In this document: in pieces, positions 37,003-45,827 of the stretch
Layout of the letters: every line of letters begins with the position of its first letter
Numbering within the stretch: position 1 is the stretch's first letter
Source of the DNA: Proteiniborus ethanoligenes
GTDB lineage: Bacteria > Bacillota > Clostridia > Tissierellales > Proteiniboraceae
Assembly: GCF_900107485.1 (NCBI RefSeq)
Contig: NZ_FNQE01000027.1
Location: 1 to 55,019 of the forward strand
DNA: 55,019 bases
Reading direction: 5' to 3'
Notes under the pieces: generated by a model
The model's database searches: none
The model's input: the letters and a program-made list of their open reading frames with translations, nothing else
What the model was told of the DNA's origin: nothing
Made by a program: the position numbers and the translations under genes

Positions 37003-40000
37003 ATGTCAAATTTTATTGAATACCATCTTGAGCAAGCAGTAATGGAGTGGTTTCAAGATTTAGGCTACCAAACAATTTATGGCCCAGATATCTCACCTGG
37101 CGGCAGTTTTGCTGAACGGGAGAGTTTTGGAGATGTTGTCTTGTATGATCGTCTGCACAGTGCCCTCAAGAGAGTTAACCGACAGTACCCTGATAAGGTA
37201 ATTGATGATTTGGTAAAAAAAATAACGCGCCATCAAAGTATGTCTATCACACAGAACAATGTCGCTTTTTTTAAAATGATAACTGACGGGATCGACGTAG
37301 AAATACGAAAAAAAGACGGAAATGTAAAAACTGAAAAAGCCTATATTTTCGATTTAACAGACATTGATAATAATGAATTTTTAGCTGTAAACCAGTATAC
37401 AATTATCGAGAATGGTAAAGAACGTCGTCCCGATGTTGTTGTCTTTATAAACGGTATACCGCTTGCAATCATTGAATTGAAGAATGCGTCCAATGAAGAT
37501 ATTGGTATTGTTGAAGGCTTCAATCAATTACAAACATATAAAAAAGATATTCCTACTATTTTCAATTACAATGCTTTCTTAGTTACAAGCGATGGAATAA
37601 ACGCAAAGGTAGGAACAATTTCTTCAGATTTTGATCGTTTTATGTTTTGGCGAACTGTTGATGGAAACGGTGAAGCACCAGAATCTTCACCTCAATTGAA
37701 AGTAATGCTACAAGGAATGATGGACAAAAAACGTATTTTGGACATAATATCTAATTACACGTTTTTTGTTCATGAAGAGGATAAATCTTTTAAGATACTT
37801 GCTGGTTATCACCAGTATTTTGCAGTAAAAAAAGCATTATATAAAACACATATTGCTGCTGCAGAAAATGGAGATAGAAAAGTAGGTGTTATTTGGCATA
37901 CACAAGGAAGTGGAAAAAGCTTTTCCATGCTAATGTATGCCCGACAATTAGTTCTTGAGCTAAACAATCCTACGATAGTTATTATTACAGATAGAAACGA
38001 TCTAGATGATCAGCTTTACGGAACATTTGCCAAAAGTGCTCACTACCTACGTCAAATTCCAAAGCAAGCAGAAAACCGAAAACAATTAAGAGATTTATTA
38101 AGTGTTGAATCTGGTGGAGTTATATTTACTACTATCCAGAAATTTCTGCCTGATGAAAGTGATCAAAGTAATGAAGCACTAACAAATCGTCGTAACGTAA
38201 TAGTAATTGCAGATGAAGCACATCGTAGCCAATATGGACTAGAAGCTAAAGAGAAGGATGGCAAGGTATCTTTTGGATTTGCTAAATATATGCGCGATGC
38301 TTTACCAAATGCCTCTTTTATAGGTTTTACTGGTACTCCAGTAGAATTGAGTGACAAAAATACACCTGCATTATTTGGAGATTATATTGATATCTATGAT
38401 TTAACGCAGGCAGTCAAGGATAGAACAACCGTTCCTATATATTATGAAAGCCGAATTGCTAAGCTTGATATTCCTCAGGAGTTCAAGCCTAAAATAGATA
38501 TTGAATATGCGGAAATTGTAAAAGAACAAGAAGAAACATATGTAATCAATCAACAAAAAAAGTGGGCTAGACTTGAAGCTCTTGTAGGAACCGATACTCG
38601 TCTTGATGTTATTGCAAAGGATTTTTTACACCATTATGATCTGAGACAGAGTGCACTCAGTGGCAAAGCTATGTTTGTAACAATGTCTAGAAACATAGCT
38701 GTTAAACTATACTCAAAAATTATTAAATATCGTCCAGAATGGCATAATTCTGAAGTGGATAAAGGAACAATTAAAGTTATTATGACATCTGCTGCGTCAG
38801 ATCCACCAGAATTCCAGATGCACTCAACTACTTCTGCTCAGAAAAAAATTCTTGCAAAAAGGATGAAAGACCCGCATGATGAGTTAAAGGTTGTGATTGT
38901 TTGTGATATGTGGCTAACAGGTTTCGATGTTCCGTGTTTGCATACTATGTATATTGATAAACCTATGAGTGGGCATAACCTAATGCAAGCTATAGCGCGA
39001 GTCAATCGTGTGTTTAAAGATAAACCTGGTGGACTAGTTGTAGATTACATCGGTATAGCTGATAATCTTCGAAGTGCCCTTGCACAATATACCCCTTCTG
39101 ATAGAAAAACAACTGGTATTGATCCTCAGGTTGCAGTAGATTTAATGATGGAAAAATATGAGCAAATAAAAGGTTTGTTACACGGATTCGATTATAGCTG
39201 TTACTTAGATGGTACAGCATCTCAAAGAATAGATTGTATAGTTAGATGTGTAGACTTCATTCTTGGAAAAAAAGAAGAAGAAAAAAAAGACTTTCTAAAC
39301 TTTGTAGTTGAGATAGGAAAAGCATATGCTCTGTGCGCCACATCAGAAAAAGCACAAGAAATTAACCTTGAGATAAGTTTTTTTAAAGCGGTCAAAGCCG
39401 GAATAATAAAATTGTTACCCAAGGGTAAACCTAAGAAAACAAAAGATCAAGTTGAATATGAAATAGAACAACTAGTTTCAAAATCTGTTATTTCAGAAGA
39501 GATAGTAGATATTCTTGCAGCGGTAGGCTTAAATAGACCAGATATATCCATACTTTCTGATGAATTTTTAGAGGAAGTTAGAGGGCTTCCGCAAAAAAAC
39601 TTAGCATTAGAACTATTACGAAGATTGCTTGATGGTAGAATTAAGGCGATTTCTAGAAAAAACGTTGTTCAAGCTAAAAAATTCTCAGAAATGCTAGAAG
39701 CATCAGTTAATAAGTATGCTAAACGGTCAATCGAAACTGCTGAAGTTATAAAGACGCTTATCGAAATGGCAAAAGATTTGAATAGTCTTCATAAAAGAGG
39801 TGAAGAACTAGGTTTATCTGATGATGAGTTAGCATTTTATGATGCTATATCTGAAAATGAATCCGCCAGAGAATTCTATGAAAATGATGTGCTGAAGCAA
39901 ATTGCAAAAGAACTAACAATTAATATACGAAATAGCATGAAAGTTGACTGGGATGTACGTGAAAGTGTACGTGCTCAGATGCGCATTACCGTTAAGCGGC

Positions 40001-40098
40001 TTCTACGTAAATATAAGTATCCACCTGATAAACAGGCAGATGCAGTTAAATTAATTATTGAACAAGCAGAAAAAATGTCTGAAAATGAATTACAGTAA
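37003..40098 (+). CDS. hsdR: Type I restriction endonuclease/translocase subunit
   Basis: About 1031 residues from ATG 37003, after AAGGTAGGTGAG. N-terminal PD-(D/E)xK nuclease (RRPDVVVFINGIPLAIIELKN, residues ~150-170), SF2 translocase with Walker A TQGSGKS, DEAH in VIADEAHRSQYG, motif III GFTGTPVE, motif VI QAIARVNRV, then a long C-terminal helical domain that binds HsdM. With HsdM2-HsdS it cuts unmethylated DNA at a distance. All key motifs are intact, so the system is probably active. Confidence 0.95.
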   Translation: MSNFIEYHLEQAVMEWFQDLGYQTIYGPDISPGGSFAERESFGDVVLYDRLHSALKRVNRQYPDKVIDDLVKKITRHQSMSITQNNVAFFKMITDGIDVEIRKKDGNVKTEKAYIFDLTDIDNNEFLAVNQYTIIENGKERRPDVVVFINGIPLAIIELKNASNEDIGIVEGFNQLQTYKKDIPTIFNYNAFLVTSDGINAKVGTISSDFDRFMFWRTVDGNGEAPESSPQLKVMLQGMMDKKRILDIISNYTFFVHEEDKSFKILAGYHQYFAVKKALYKTHIAAAENGDRKVGVIWHTQGSGKSFSMLMYARQLVLELNNPTIVIITDRNDLDDQLYGTFAKSAHYLRQIPKQAENRKQLRDLLSVESGGVIFTTIQKFLPDESDQSNEALTNRRNVIVIADEAHRSQYGLEAKEKDGKVSFGFAKYMRDALPNASFIGFTGTPVELSDKNTPALFGDYIDIYDLTQAVKDRTTVPIYYESRIAKLDIPQEFKPKIDIEYAEIVKEQEETYVINQQKKWARLEALVGTDTRLDVIAKDFLHHYDLRQSALSGKAMFVTMSRNIAVKLYSKIIKYRPEWHNSEVDKGTIKVIMTSAASDPPEFQMHSTTSAQKKILAKRMKDPHDELKVVIVCDMWLTGFDVPCLHTMYIDKPMSGHNLMQAIARVNRVFKDKPGGLVVDYIGIADNLRSALAQYTPSDRKTTGIDPQVAVDLMMEKYEQIKGLLHGFDYSCYLDGTASQRIDCIVRCVDFILGKKEEEKKDFLNFVVEIGKAYALCATSEKAQEINLEISFFKAVKAGIIKLLPKGKPKKTKDQVEYEIEQLVSKSVISEEIVDILAAVGLNRPDISILSDEFLEEVRGLPQKNLALELLRRLLDGRIKAISRKNVVQAKKFSEMLEASVNKYAKRSIETAEVIKTLIEMAKDLNSLHKRGEELGLSDDELAFYDAISENESAREFYENDVLKQIAKELTINIRNSMKVDWDVRESVRAQMRITVKRLLRKYKYPPDKQADAVKLIIEQAEKMSENELQ

Positions 40099-40112
40099 AA
40101 TGACGAAAGACA

Positions 40113-40160
40113 AAGACCAGCCATTTCAAGTACATATGCTTGGATATGGCTGGCCTTTTT
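40113..40160 (+). terminator. Terminator after hsdR
   Basis: Arms GACCAGCCAT (40115-40123) and ATGGCTGGCC (40145-40154) with an inner CAAG/CTTG pairing and a T5 tail. It ends the R-M operon inside the element. Confidence 0.8.
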
Positions 40161-40196
40161 GCCTCCGCTTGAAGCTGCTCATTTAAGTTTTTCTTC

Positions 40197-40227
40197 AATC
40201 CCTAAGTGAACGCTTCTTTTGTGGGCT
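40197..40227 (-). other. attR of the serine-recombinase element
   Basis: On the plus strand AATCCCT (40197-40203), then a centre with CG at 40211-40212, then TGTGGGCT (40220-40227). Joining its inner half to that of attL gives a near-symmetric attP (11 of 14 paired positions). Joining the outer halves gives a hairpin followed by T7 on the minus strand, i.e. the original terminator of the M23 gene. Confidence 0.55.
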
Positions 40228-40238
40228 ATATATTCTTT

Positions 40239-41768
40239 CTAATATTCTTTTCCAATATAATTATATGGATTTTGTGCTGCTCCATTTTTTATAACCTCGA
40301 AATGTAGATGAGGTCCTGTGCTTCTACCTGTATTTCCAACAGCAGCTATAGTCTGTCCCTTATAAACCTTGTCGCCTTTCTTTACTAACAGCTTGCTACA
40401 GTGGGCATATCTAGTCACAAATCCGCCACCGTGGTCTATATCAACCATCAGTCCATAAGAACCATTGCTGCCTGCAAATACTACTGTTCCGCCATCAGCA
40501 GCTACTATTGAGGTACCTACTCTTGCAGCAAGGTCTATACCTGTGTGCATCTTACCCCATCTTTTCCCAAATCTTGATGTTAGGGTTCCTCTAGTTGGCA
40601 TCATAAAGCTTCCTGTTCCTTTTTTTGGTGGTGGCTCTTTTGTTCCTTGAACTATAACTTGTGCTATAGGCTGAGATAATATGGTTTCCTTTAGTATCTC
40701 CTTAGCTACCACTATTCCATTATGTTTTTCTACCTTAGCCACTACTTCACTTTTACCAGTAACGCCTTTTTTCTTTACAGATTTTTGATCTTTATACATT
40801 TTGTCGCTATATTCATATTCTGTTTCAAATTTTATCTCTTCAACGTATGTCTGTTTTTCATATGTAGCTACTGTCAAGTATGGCTTTGGTACTACTAGAC
40901 TAATTTCATCACCCGGATGTATTAGCTTTGGGTTTTTACCTGGATTTGCTTTCTCTAAATCATCTACACTAATTTTATATTTTTGAGCTATAGTCCAGTA
41001 GTTTTCACCTTTCTCAACTACGTGAGTTCTTTCCTCATCAGTTCCTTTTTGAAGTACTCCCAGAACCTTATCAGCATCATCAATCTTTGAAGGGGACACT
41101 TCTCTTCTTATTATCTCAACATTTTCTACAATTTTGATTTCTTCGATCTTTGTTCCATCTTGCTCAGCAATTTGTTTAAATGGCTCTTCTATTTTTTCAA
41201 TGATTTCCTTAGCTTGTTTTTCAGTACCTAAATAAGCAAAATCCTTACCATTAATATTAATTGCATATGCAACAACATTAAACGTTAAATTTGACTTAAT
41301 CTCTTTTTCAATAATGGACTTATCTGTTAGCTCTTCATCCTCTGCATGTACATCTTCAAAGGACAGCTTTTCATTTATGACTACTTCAAGCCCTTGTTCT
41401 TTTTCAAGAGATTTATGTATAGAGTCATATATTTTTATTGCTTCTTGCATATCTCTTACTAATCCAATTTCTGTAGTTCCCAGCTTAACGTTAAATGCTC
41501 TTGTAGCAATTTCATGGTCTATGCCTTTCTTATACTGAACTAATGAAAATGTCATAAACAATACTGCTACTATGGCTATAATACCCGTTCTAGCATTGAA
41601 TATGCTTTTGTTAAGTTTTATTTTCTTTAATTCTCTAAGTTTATCTTTAGTAAATCTCATATTTACAGTTTTAAGTTTTGAAGCCTTTGATGTAACAAAC
41701 CTTTTTATGTTTGTTATTTTTTTAGTAAAATTACTATGATTTTCATTCTCGCCTGAGCTTTTCATCAT
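40239..41768 (-). CDS. M23 peptidase with LysM and G5 domains
   Basis: About 509 residues from the ATG at 41768 (11 bases after AAAGGAG); the longer frame is not supported. One transmembrane helix near residue 70 (GIIAIVAVLFMTFSLV) makes it a membrane-anchored surface protein. Then come a LysM (YWTIAQKYKISVDDLEKANP), a G5 domain (EEIKFETEYEYSDKMYKDQ...), and a C-terminal M23/LytM domain with HTGIDLA and HLHFEV zinc motifs. It likely trims peptidoglycan or, as in SpoIIQ-type proteins, is structural. Confidence 0.92.
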   Translation of the reverse strand: MMKSSGENENHSNFTKKITNIKRFVTSKASKLKTVNMRFTKDKLRELKKIKLNKSIFNARTGIIAIVAVLFMTFSLVQYKKGIDHEIATRAFNVKLGTTEIGLVRDMQEAIKIYDSIHKSLEKEQGLEVVINEKLSFEDVHAEDEELTDKSIIEKEIKSNLTFNVVAYAININGKDFAYLGTEKQAKEIIEKIEEPFKQIAEQDGTKIEEIKIVENVEIIRREVSPSKIDDADKVLGVLQKGTDEERTHVVEKGENYWTIAQKYKISVDDLEKANPGKNPKLIHPGDEISLVVPKPYLTVATYEKQTYVEEIKFETEYEYSDKMYKDQKSVKKKGVTGKSEVVAKVEKHNGIVVAKEILKETILSQPIAQVIVQGTKEPPPKKGTGSFMMPTRGTLTSRFGKRWGKMHTGIDLAARVGTSIVAADGGTVVFAGSNGSYGLMVDIDHGGGFVTRYAHCSKLLVKKGDKVYKGQTIAAVGNTGRSTGPHLHFEVIKNGAAQNPYNYIGKEY

Positions 41769-41872
41769 ACAGCTCCTTTCTATCCTGAAACAAATTTGTA
41801 ACCCCTTTGTAACAAGATTGTAATTAAACCGCACGTGTAAATTATATCATAATTATTAGTTTTGACAACCCC

Positions 41873-41899
41873 AAAAAATAGCCTGTCTTTCTGCTATTT
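41873..41899 (-). terminator. Terminator downstream of the M1-like gene
   Basis: Arms AAATAGC (41876-41882) and GCTATTT (41893-41899), with a T-run next on the minus strand. It separates the upstream 246-residue gene from the M23 gene. Confidence 0.7.
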
Positions 41900-41944
41900 T
41901 ATTCATTATTCTAATAATTTATACGGATATATACATGTTTTTCC

Positions 41945-42685
41945 TTATTTTTTTGTCGATATTATATCAATCCAAAAATTAATTGTTCCTTTATTTTGAA
42001 ATATAAAGCAATTTCCGTCTTTCTTTTTTATCTTTTCTATTAATCTTCCAGAAGCATTTACTTTAAATCCTTCTGGGACCTCTATCTCTACATAGAAATA
42101 GTTCTTATCTTTGTTATCATATGTGTTTTCTAGGTGCCATCCCTTATTATAATATGCTATAATAGGATACCAGTTGTCTAAAGAGTATTTTATTTCTCCC
42201 TCATTTGTAATTAGGTCTAGTTTCGAAATATTAACATCATAATCGATTTCTATGATTATTTTATCCTCTTTTTCCAATTCATTGTCTAAATTAACCATTA
42301 AAATGTTTTTATCTTTGCCAATTATCCTATAGTCTAGGTTCTTTCCTTTTGCCCTAACTCTTTTTATTTGAAATTCCTTACCTTCTAAAGATACTATCTC
42401 TTCAATTGCTTCTTTTCTTATATTTATATTGTTAATGTATAAAAATACTTTTTGGATGTTTTTATTAGTTTTATTTATGTATTCAATTTGTTCTTTTACA
42501 TACAATCCTTCACTTTTTGAAATATATTTGGTAATTATTGTGTACTTATTCATTTCTTTTATACTGTTTATATTCCATGTTATTTGGACATCATCACTTG
42601 TGAATACATATATTACAATTGGTGTAGCTAGTATTAATAATAATATTATTATTTTGTGTATCAGTTTTTGAAATAGTTTTTTCAT
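41945..42685 (-). CDS. Membrane-anchored protein resembling an M1 aminopeptidase N-terminal domain only
   Basis: A 246-residue protein with one N-terminal helix (HKIIILLLILATPIVIYVF) and an extracytoplasmic beta domain. The segment NWYPIIAYYNKGWHLEN followed by VEIEVPEGFKVNASGRL is very like the saddle domain of M1 aminopeptidase-like proteins, which normally precedes a HExxH catalytic domain. Here the gene stops at that point and the next 100 bases hold no catalytic domain. It is either a truncated relic or a stand-alone binding module. Confidence 0.5.
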   Translation of the reverse strand: MKKLFQKLIHKIIILLLILATPIVIYVFTSDDVQITWNINSIKEMNKYTIITKYISKSEGLYVKEQIEYINKTNKNIQKVFLYINNINIRKEAIEEIVSLEGKEFQIKRVRAKGKNLDYRIIGKDKNILMVNLDNELEKEDKIIIEIDYDVNISKLDLITNEGEIKYSLDNWYPIIAYYNKGWHLENTYDNKDKNYFYVEIEVPEGFKVNASGRLIEKIKKKDGNCFIFQNKGTINFWIDIISTKK

Positions 42686-42804
42686 TATCCTTCTCCCTAT
42701 TTTTTGTTGTCCACATTAATAATATATTTATGACAATTAAAAATATGACTGAAGGTATGATATAATATTATATAAGTAAAATGTAATTTTGGTAGGTGAA
42801 GAAT

Positions 42805-43872
42805 ATGTCATTTTTTCTGGAAATCACCAATTTAGATTTAGGTGATACCCCTGTAGAAAATATATTTATAAACGATTTTATGCCGATGGCAAATGGTACA
42901 TATGTTAAAGTTTATTTATTAGGATATAAATTTGCAAAGGATAAGGATGAAAACCTATGCTTAAGCAATGAAAGCATATCTAGGCATTTAAATATTCCTT
43001 TATCAGATGTATTAAAGGCATGGGATTTTTGGGAGCAAAAAGGCATCATCCTAAAGCATAAAAAAGAAGATGGTGATGAATACGATTATAAGGTTGAATT
43101 TTTAAATTTAAAGCAATTATATATAAAAAATAACTTTATGCCAAAAACATCATCTGGCTCTGGACAAAGCTCTAATACAATATATACTTGCTCTCCAGAA
43201 GATTTAGTTGAGGCAAATAAAATTCCAAGTATTCAGGAAATGTTTTTATCTATTGACTACATCGTAAGGCGACCATTGGTGCCTAATGAAAAAAGGAAAA
43301 TTCTTGAATGGCTATATAATTACAACATGAGCCCTGAAGTAATAGTTAAAGCCTTTTTTCATGCAGTTGAAAAGAGAGGCATAAGAAAAATCAACTATAT
43401 TGAAGGTATTATAAGAAATTGGTATGATATGGGTATAGTTAACTCAGAAGCTTTAGAAAATCATTTGAAGATGCAGGATGAAAAGTTTTACAGCTATGAT
43501 AGAATAATGAGGTCCCTTGGCTTTAATAATAGAACCCCAAGTGAAGCAGAAATGAAAGTTATAGACAAATGGTTTGACGAATGGAAATTTACTATGGAGG
43601 TTGTTTTAAAAGCATGTGAAAACACTAAAAAAACTGCCAATCCTAGTGTGAATTATATTGATGGAATATTATCTTCATGGCACGAAAAAGGAATAAACAC
43701 TGTAGAAGAAATAGCTGAAAAAGATAAGCCTAAAGCCCCTGCACAAAAAAAAGATAAGAATATTCAAGCAGGAGGAAATAATTTTAAAACCAGATTCCAT
43801 ACTATTGAACAGAGAACTTCAAAATATACCCCTGAGGAATTAGAAGAAATAGCAAGAAAACGAAGAGGATGA
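42805..43872 (+). CDS. dnaD: DnaD-domain primosomal protein
   Basis: About 355 residues from ATG 42805, six bases after GGTAGGTG. An N-terminal winged helix (CLSNESISRHLNIPLSDVLKAWDFWE, ~50-75) is followed by two DnaD/DnaB_2 C-terminal domains: ILEWLYNYNMSPEVIVKAFFHAVEKRG ... YIEGIIRNWYDMGI, then FDEWKFTMEVVLKACE ... YIDGILSSWHEKGI. Such proteins remodel DNA for helicase loading. dnaI follows after 6 bases, so the pair forms the helicase-loading operon. Confidence 0.88.
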   Translation: MSFFLEITNLDLGDTPVENIFINDFMPMANGTYVKVYLLGYKFAKDKDENLCLSNESISRHLNIPLSDVLKAWDFWEQKGIILKHKKEDGDEYDYKVEFLNLKQLYIKNNFMPKTSSGSGQSSNTIYTCSPEDLVEANKIPSIQEMFLSIDYIVRRPLVPNEKRKILEWLYNYNMSPEVIVKAFFHAVEKRGIRKINYIEGIIRNWYDMGIVNSEALENHLKMQDEKFYSYDRIMRSLGFNNRTPSEAEMKVIDKWFDEWKFTMEVVLKACENTKKTANPSVNYIDGILSSWHEKGINTVEEIAEKDKPKAPAQKKDKNIQAGGNNFKTRFHTIEQRTSKYTPEELEEIARKRRG

Positions 43873-43878
43873 TAATAT

Positions 43879-44874
43879 ATGGAAAAGCCATACATACAAG
43901 AAATATTAAGAGAATATGAGCTTAGGAGAGATAGAGCATTATACGAGCAAAGGTTAAGAAAAGAAGAAATATATTTAAAAATACCTAGATTAAAAGAAAT
44001 TGATGACGAAATATCTAAAACAGGTCTTCTAATAGCTACTGCCATGCTTCAAAATCCACAGTTATACGAGGAAAATCTTAATAAAATAAAAGCAGAAATG
44101 GAAAAATTGAAAAGAGAAAAAGCTATACTTATGACTGAAAATAATTTCCCATTAGAATATCTAGATGTAAACTATCTTTGTAATAAATGTAGCGATACTG
44201 GTTTTTTAAAGAATGGCTCAAAATGTAACTGCCTAAAGCAAGAGATGATAAACAGAGCCTACAGAATGTCCGGAGTTCAACATGCTTTAGAAAAAGAGAA
44301 TTTTAAAACATTTAATATAAATATATTTTCTCCTGAGCCTTTTGAAAACGAAAAGCTTTCTCCAAGAGAAAATATGCTAAATATTTTAAATAACTGCGAA
44401 GGTTTTTGTATAAACTTTGATGAGGATAATGAAGAAAATTTGCTGTTTTATGGTACAACAGGATTAGGAAAAACATTTATGTGCAATTGCATAGCAAAGG
44501 CCCTCTTAGATAGGGGTAAAATAGTAATCTATCAAACTGCCTTTAAAATACTAGAGATAATCGAAGAACACAGATTTAGAAGAAACTCCCAGCAAAGCAT
44601 GGATGACAATAACTATAATTTGTTATTCGATGCTGATCTTTTAATAATTGACGACCTAGGAACTGAGCTTACAAATACATTCACTAACACCGAAATATTC
44701 AACATTATTAATTCGAGGCTATTAAGGCGAAATAAAACTATTATCTCCACTAATCTTTCCCTAATGGAAATCGCAAATACCTATGATAACAGAACTTTTT
44801 CCAGAGTATTTGGCAAATTTGCACCTCTTAAATTCTATGGACCTGATTTAAGGTGGGAAGCCTACAGAGAGTAA
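43879..44874 (+). CDS. dnaI: DnaI-type helicase loader (AAA+ ATPase)
   Basis: A 331-residue loader of the replicative helicase. An N-terminal coiled coil (10-95) and a zinc site CNKCSDTGF ... CNC precede the AAA+ domain with Walker A YGTTGLGKT, Walker B LLIIDDLGTE, sensor 1 IISTNLS and an Arg finger region (YDNRTFSRVFG). The helicase partner, dnaB, is 2 kb downstream on the other strand. Immediate coupling to dnaD is typical of the Firmicutes. Confidence 0.92.
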   Translation: MEKPYIQEILREYELRRDRALYEQRLRKEEIYLKIPRLKEIDDEISKTGLLIATAMLQNPQLYEENLNKIKAEMEKLKREKAILMTENNFPLEYLDVNYLCNKCSDTGFLKNGSKCNCLKQEMINRAYRMSGVQHALEKENFKTFNINIFSPEPFENEKLSPRENMLNILNNCEGFCINFDEDNEENLLFYGTTGLGKTFMCNCIAKALLDRGKIVIYQTAFKILEIIEEHRFRRNSQQSMDDNNYNLLFDADLLIIDDLGTELTNTFTNTEIFNIINSRLLRRNKTIISTNLSLMEIANTYDNRTFSRVFGKFAPLKFYGPDLRWEAYRE

Positions 44875-44877
44875 TAA

Positions 44878-44918
44878 TAAAGCTCACTATTTCAAAATTC
44901 AAGAGATAGTGAGCTTAT
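44878..44918 (+). terminator. Terminator after dnaI
   Basis: Arms AGCTCACTA (44881-44889) and TAGTGAGCT (44907-44915), starting six bases after the dnaI stop. Confidence 0.8.
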
Positions 44919-44932
44919 TTACGCAATAAAAA

Positions 44933-44970
44933 AGCCGTCCTGATTATTACAATCAAAACAGCCTTTTTTA
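44933..44970 (-). terminator. Terminator of the tRNA operon
   Basis: On the minus strand a stem built from GGCTGTTTTGATTG and CAATCAGGACGGCT-like arms (partly mismatched) is followed by T-rich sequence. It begins right after the encoded CCA of tRNA-Thr. Confidence 0.6.
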
Positions 44971-45046
44971 TGGAGCTGGTGAAAGGACTTGAACCCTCAA
45001 CCTACTGATTACAAGTCAGTTGCTCTACCGATTGAGCTACACCAGC
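44971..45046 (-). tRNA. tRNA-Thr (anticodon TGT)
   Basis: A 76-nt cloverleaf with encoded CCA. Acceptor GCTGGTG pairs with CACCAGC; D-arm GCTC-AATCGGTA-GAGC; anticodon arm ACTGA-CTTGTAA-TCAGT; T-arm with GGTTCAAGTCC. It is the last tRNA of the minus-strand cluster. Confidence 0.95.
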
Positions 45047-45051
45047 ATAAT

Positions 45052-45178
45052 TAACTTTACTTCTCGGATTTAACTGTTTAGTTTTATTAACTCGTTCGCT
45101 GTAACTAAGCGATGCACACAAAATCAAAAGCATGATTTTGGTGCCCTGCTTATACCGATTGAGCTACACCAGCATAAT
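45052..45178 (-). repeat. ~101-nt hairpin insert plus duplicated 5' end of tRNA-Thr
   Basis: Bases 45153-45178 repeat 45026-45051 exactly: the first 21 nt of tRNA-Thr and 5 bases of its leader. Between them lies a 101-nt insert whose distal part (45107-45151) folds into a long hairpin (AAGC/GCTT outer pair; CAAAATCA/TGATTTTG inner pair). The truncated copy stops inside the D-loop, so it is not a functional tRNA. Confidence 0.8.
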
Positions 45179-45191
45179 ATCTGCGCAGTCT

Positions 45192-45288
45192 CGCAACACA
45201 AATTTGTTTACTCCCATACGGTCGTACAAATTTGGTGCTCGTTGCGTTTGACCTACCTACAATTCGCTTCGCTCATTGGGTTAGGTCA
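45192..45288. repeat. Compound hairpin upstream of tRNA-Thr and downstream of tRNA-Asp
   Basis: Arms CGCAAC...CAAATTTG (45192-45206) and CAAATTTG...GTTGCG (45227-45246), followed by TGACCTA/TAGGTCA (45249-45255, 45282-45288). It shares GCACCAAA and TTTGTGT blocks with the hairpin next to tRNA-Thr, so it may be a diverged member of the same repeat family, but no tRNA fragment accompanies it. Confidence 0.5.
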
Positions 45289-45291
45289 TAA

Positions 45292-45368
45292 TGGCGACCT
45301 GGAAGGGACTCGAACCCTCGACCTCCAGCGTGACAGGCTGGCATTCTAACCATCTGAACTACCAGGCC
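45292..45368 (-). tRNA. tRNA-Asp (anticodon GTC)
   Basis: A 77-nt cloverleaf with encoded CCA. Acceptor GGCCTGG, anticodon arm CCAGC-CTGTCAC-GCTGG, T-arm GGTTCGAGTCC. It is the only tRNA of the four without a duplicated 5' fragment beside it. Confidence 0.95.
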
Positions 45369-45376
45369 GTATATAT

Positions 45377-45500
45377 TAATTAAGAATTAAGAATGGAGAA
45401 TTAAGAATTACTTTGGAAATACATTCCAATTTTCAATTGCCATTATTCTTAGCTTATGGCTTTTTGTTTTTTTAATTCTCAATTTTCAATTTTTAATTTA
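45377..45500. repeat. AT-rich inverted repeat (GAATTAAGAATTA-type)
   Basis: Left side 45377-45411 contains tandem AATTAAGAATTAAGAAT-like words; right side 45472-45500 contains the complement (TAATTCTCAATTTTCAAT). This kind of word is common as a dispersed repeat in clostridial genomes and can fold into one long hairpin between tRNA-Asp and tRNA-Val. Confidence 0.6.
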
Positions 45501-45516
45501 CTGCTTTGCAGTATAA

Positions 45517-45592
45517 TGGTGGGCGCAATAGGGCTCGAACCTATGACCCCCTGCTTGTAAGGCAGGTGCTCTCCCAGCTGAGCTATGCGCCC
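45517..45592 (-). tRNA. tRNA-Val (anticodon TAC)
   Basis: A 76-nt cloverleaf with encoded CCA. Acceptor GGGCGCA, D-arm GCTC-AGCTGGGA-GAGC, anticodon arm CCTGC-CTTACAA-GCAGG, T-arm GGTTCGAGCCC. Confidence 0.95.
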
Positions 45593-45595
45593 TTA

Positions 45596-45720
45596 TTTGA
45601 TTTGTTTGTGGTAATAACCATATTTTTAAATTTACTTTGCTGGTCCCAACAAAGCGATCCTCGCAAAACGCTATGCGCGTTTTGGATGCCTGCTTTTCCC
45701 AGCTGAGCTATGCGCCCTTA
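45596..45720 (-). repeat. ~101-nt hairpin insert plus duplicated 5' end of tRNA-Val
   Basis: Bases 45697-45720 repeat 45572-45595 exactly (tRNA-Val nt 1-21 plus 3 leader bases). The intervening 101 nt end in a hairpin at 45651-45696 (AAAGC/GCTTT outer, CAAAACGC/GCGTTTTG inner, ATCC/GGAT). Size and layout match the tRNA-Thr and tRNA-Lys cases. Confidence 0.8.
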
Positions 45721-45746
45721 GTAAATTGAATTTATTTAGGTTATAA

Positions 45747-45822
45747 TGGTGACCCATCCGCGACTCGAACGCGGGACACCCTGATTAAAAGTCAGGTGCT
45801 CTACCGACTGAGCTAATGGGTC
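45747..45822 (-). tRNA. tRNA-Lys (anticodon TTT)
   Basis: A 76-nt cloverleaf with encoded CCA. Acceptor GACCCAT, D-arm GCTC-AGTCGGTA-GAGC, anticodon arm CCTGA-CTTTTAA-TCAGG, T-arm CGTTCGAGTCG. It is the first tRNA of the cluster on the minus strand. Confidence 0.95.
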
Positions 45823-45827
45823 TTGTT

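Noticed and set aside
45052-45178. A second, degenerate tRNA-Thr gene
   Set aside because: Only nt 1-21 are present and the remainder is a hairpin shared with Val and Lys copies, so it is not a decayed tRNA.
45506-45706. Plus-strand open frame through tRNA-Val
   Set aside because: It is the complement of the tRNA gene and its hairpin repeat; not coding.
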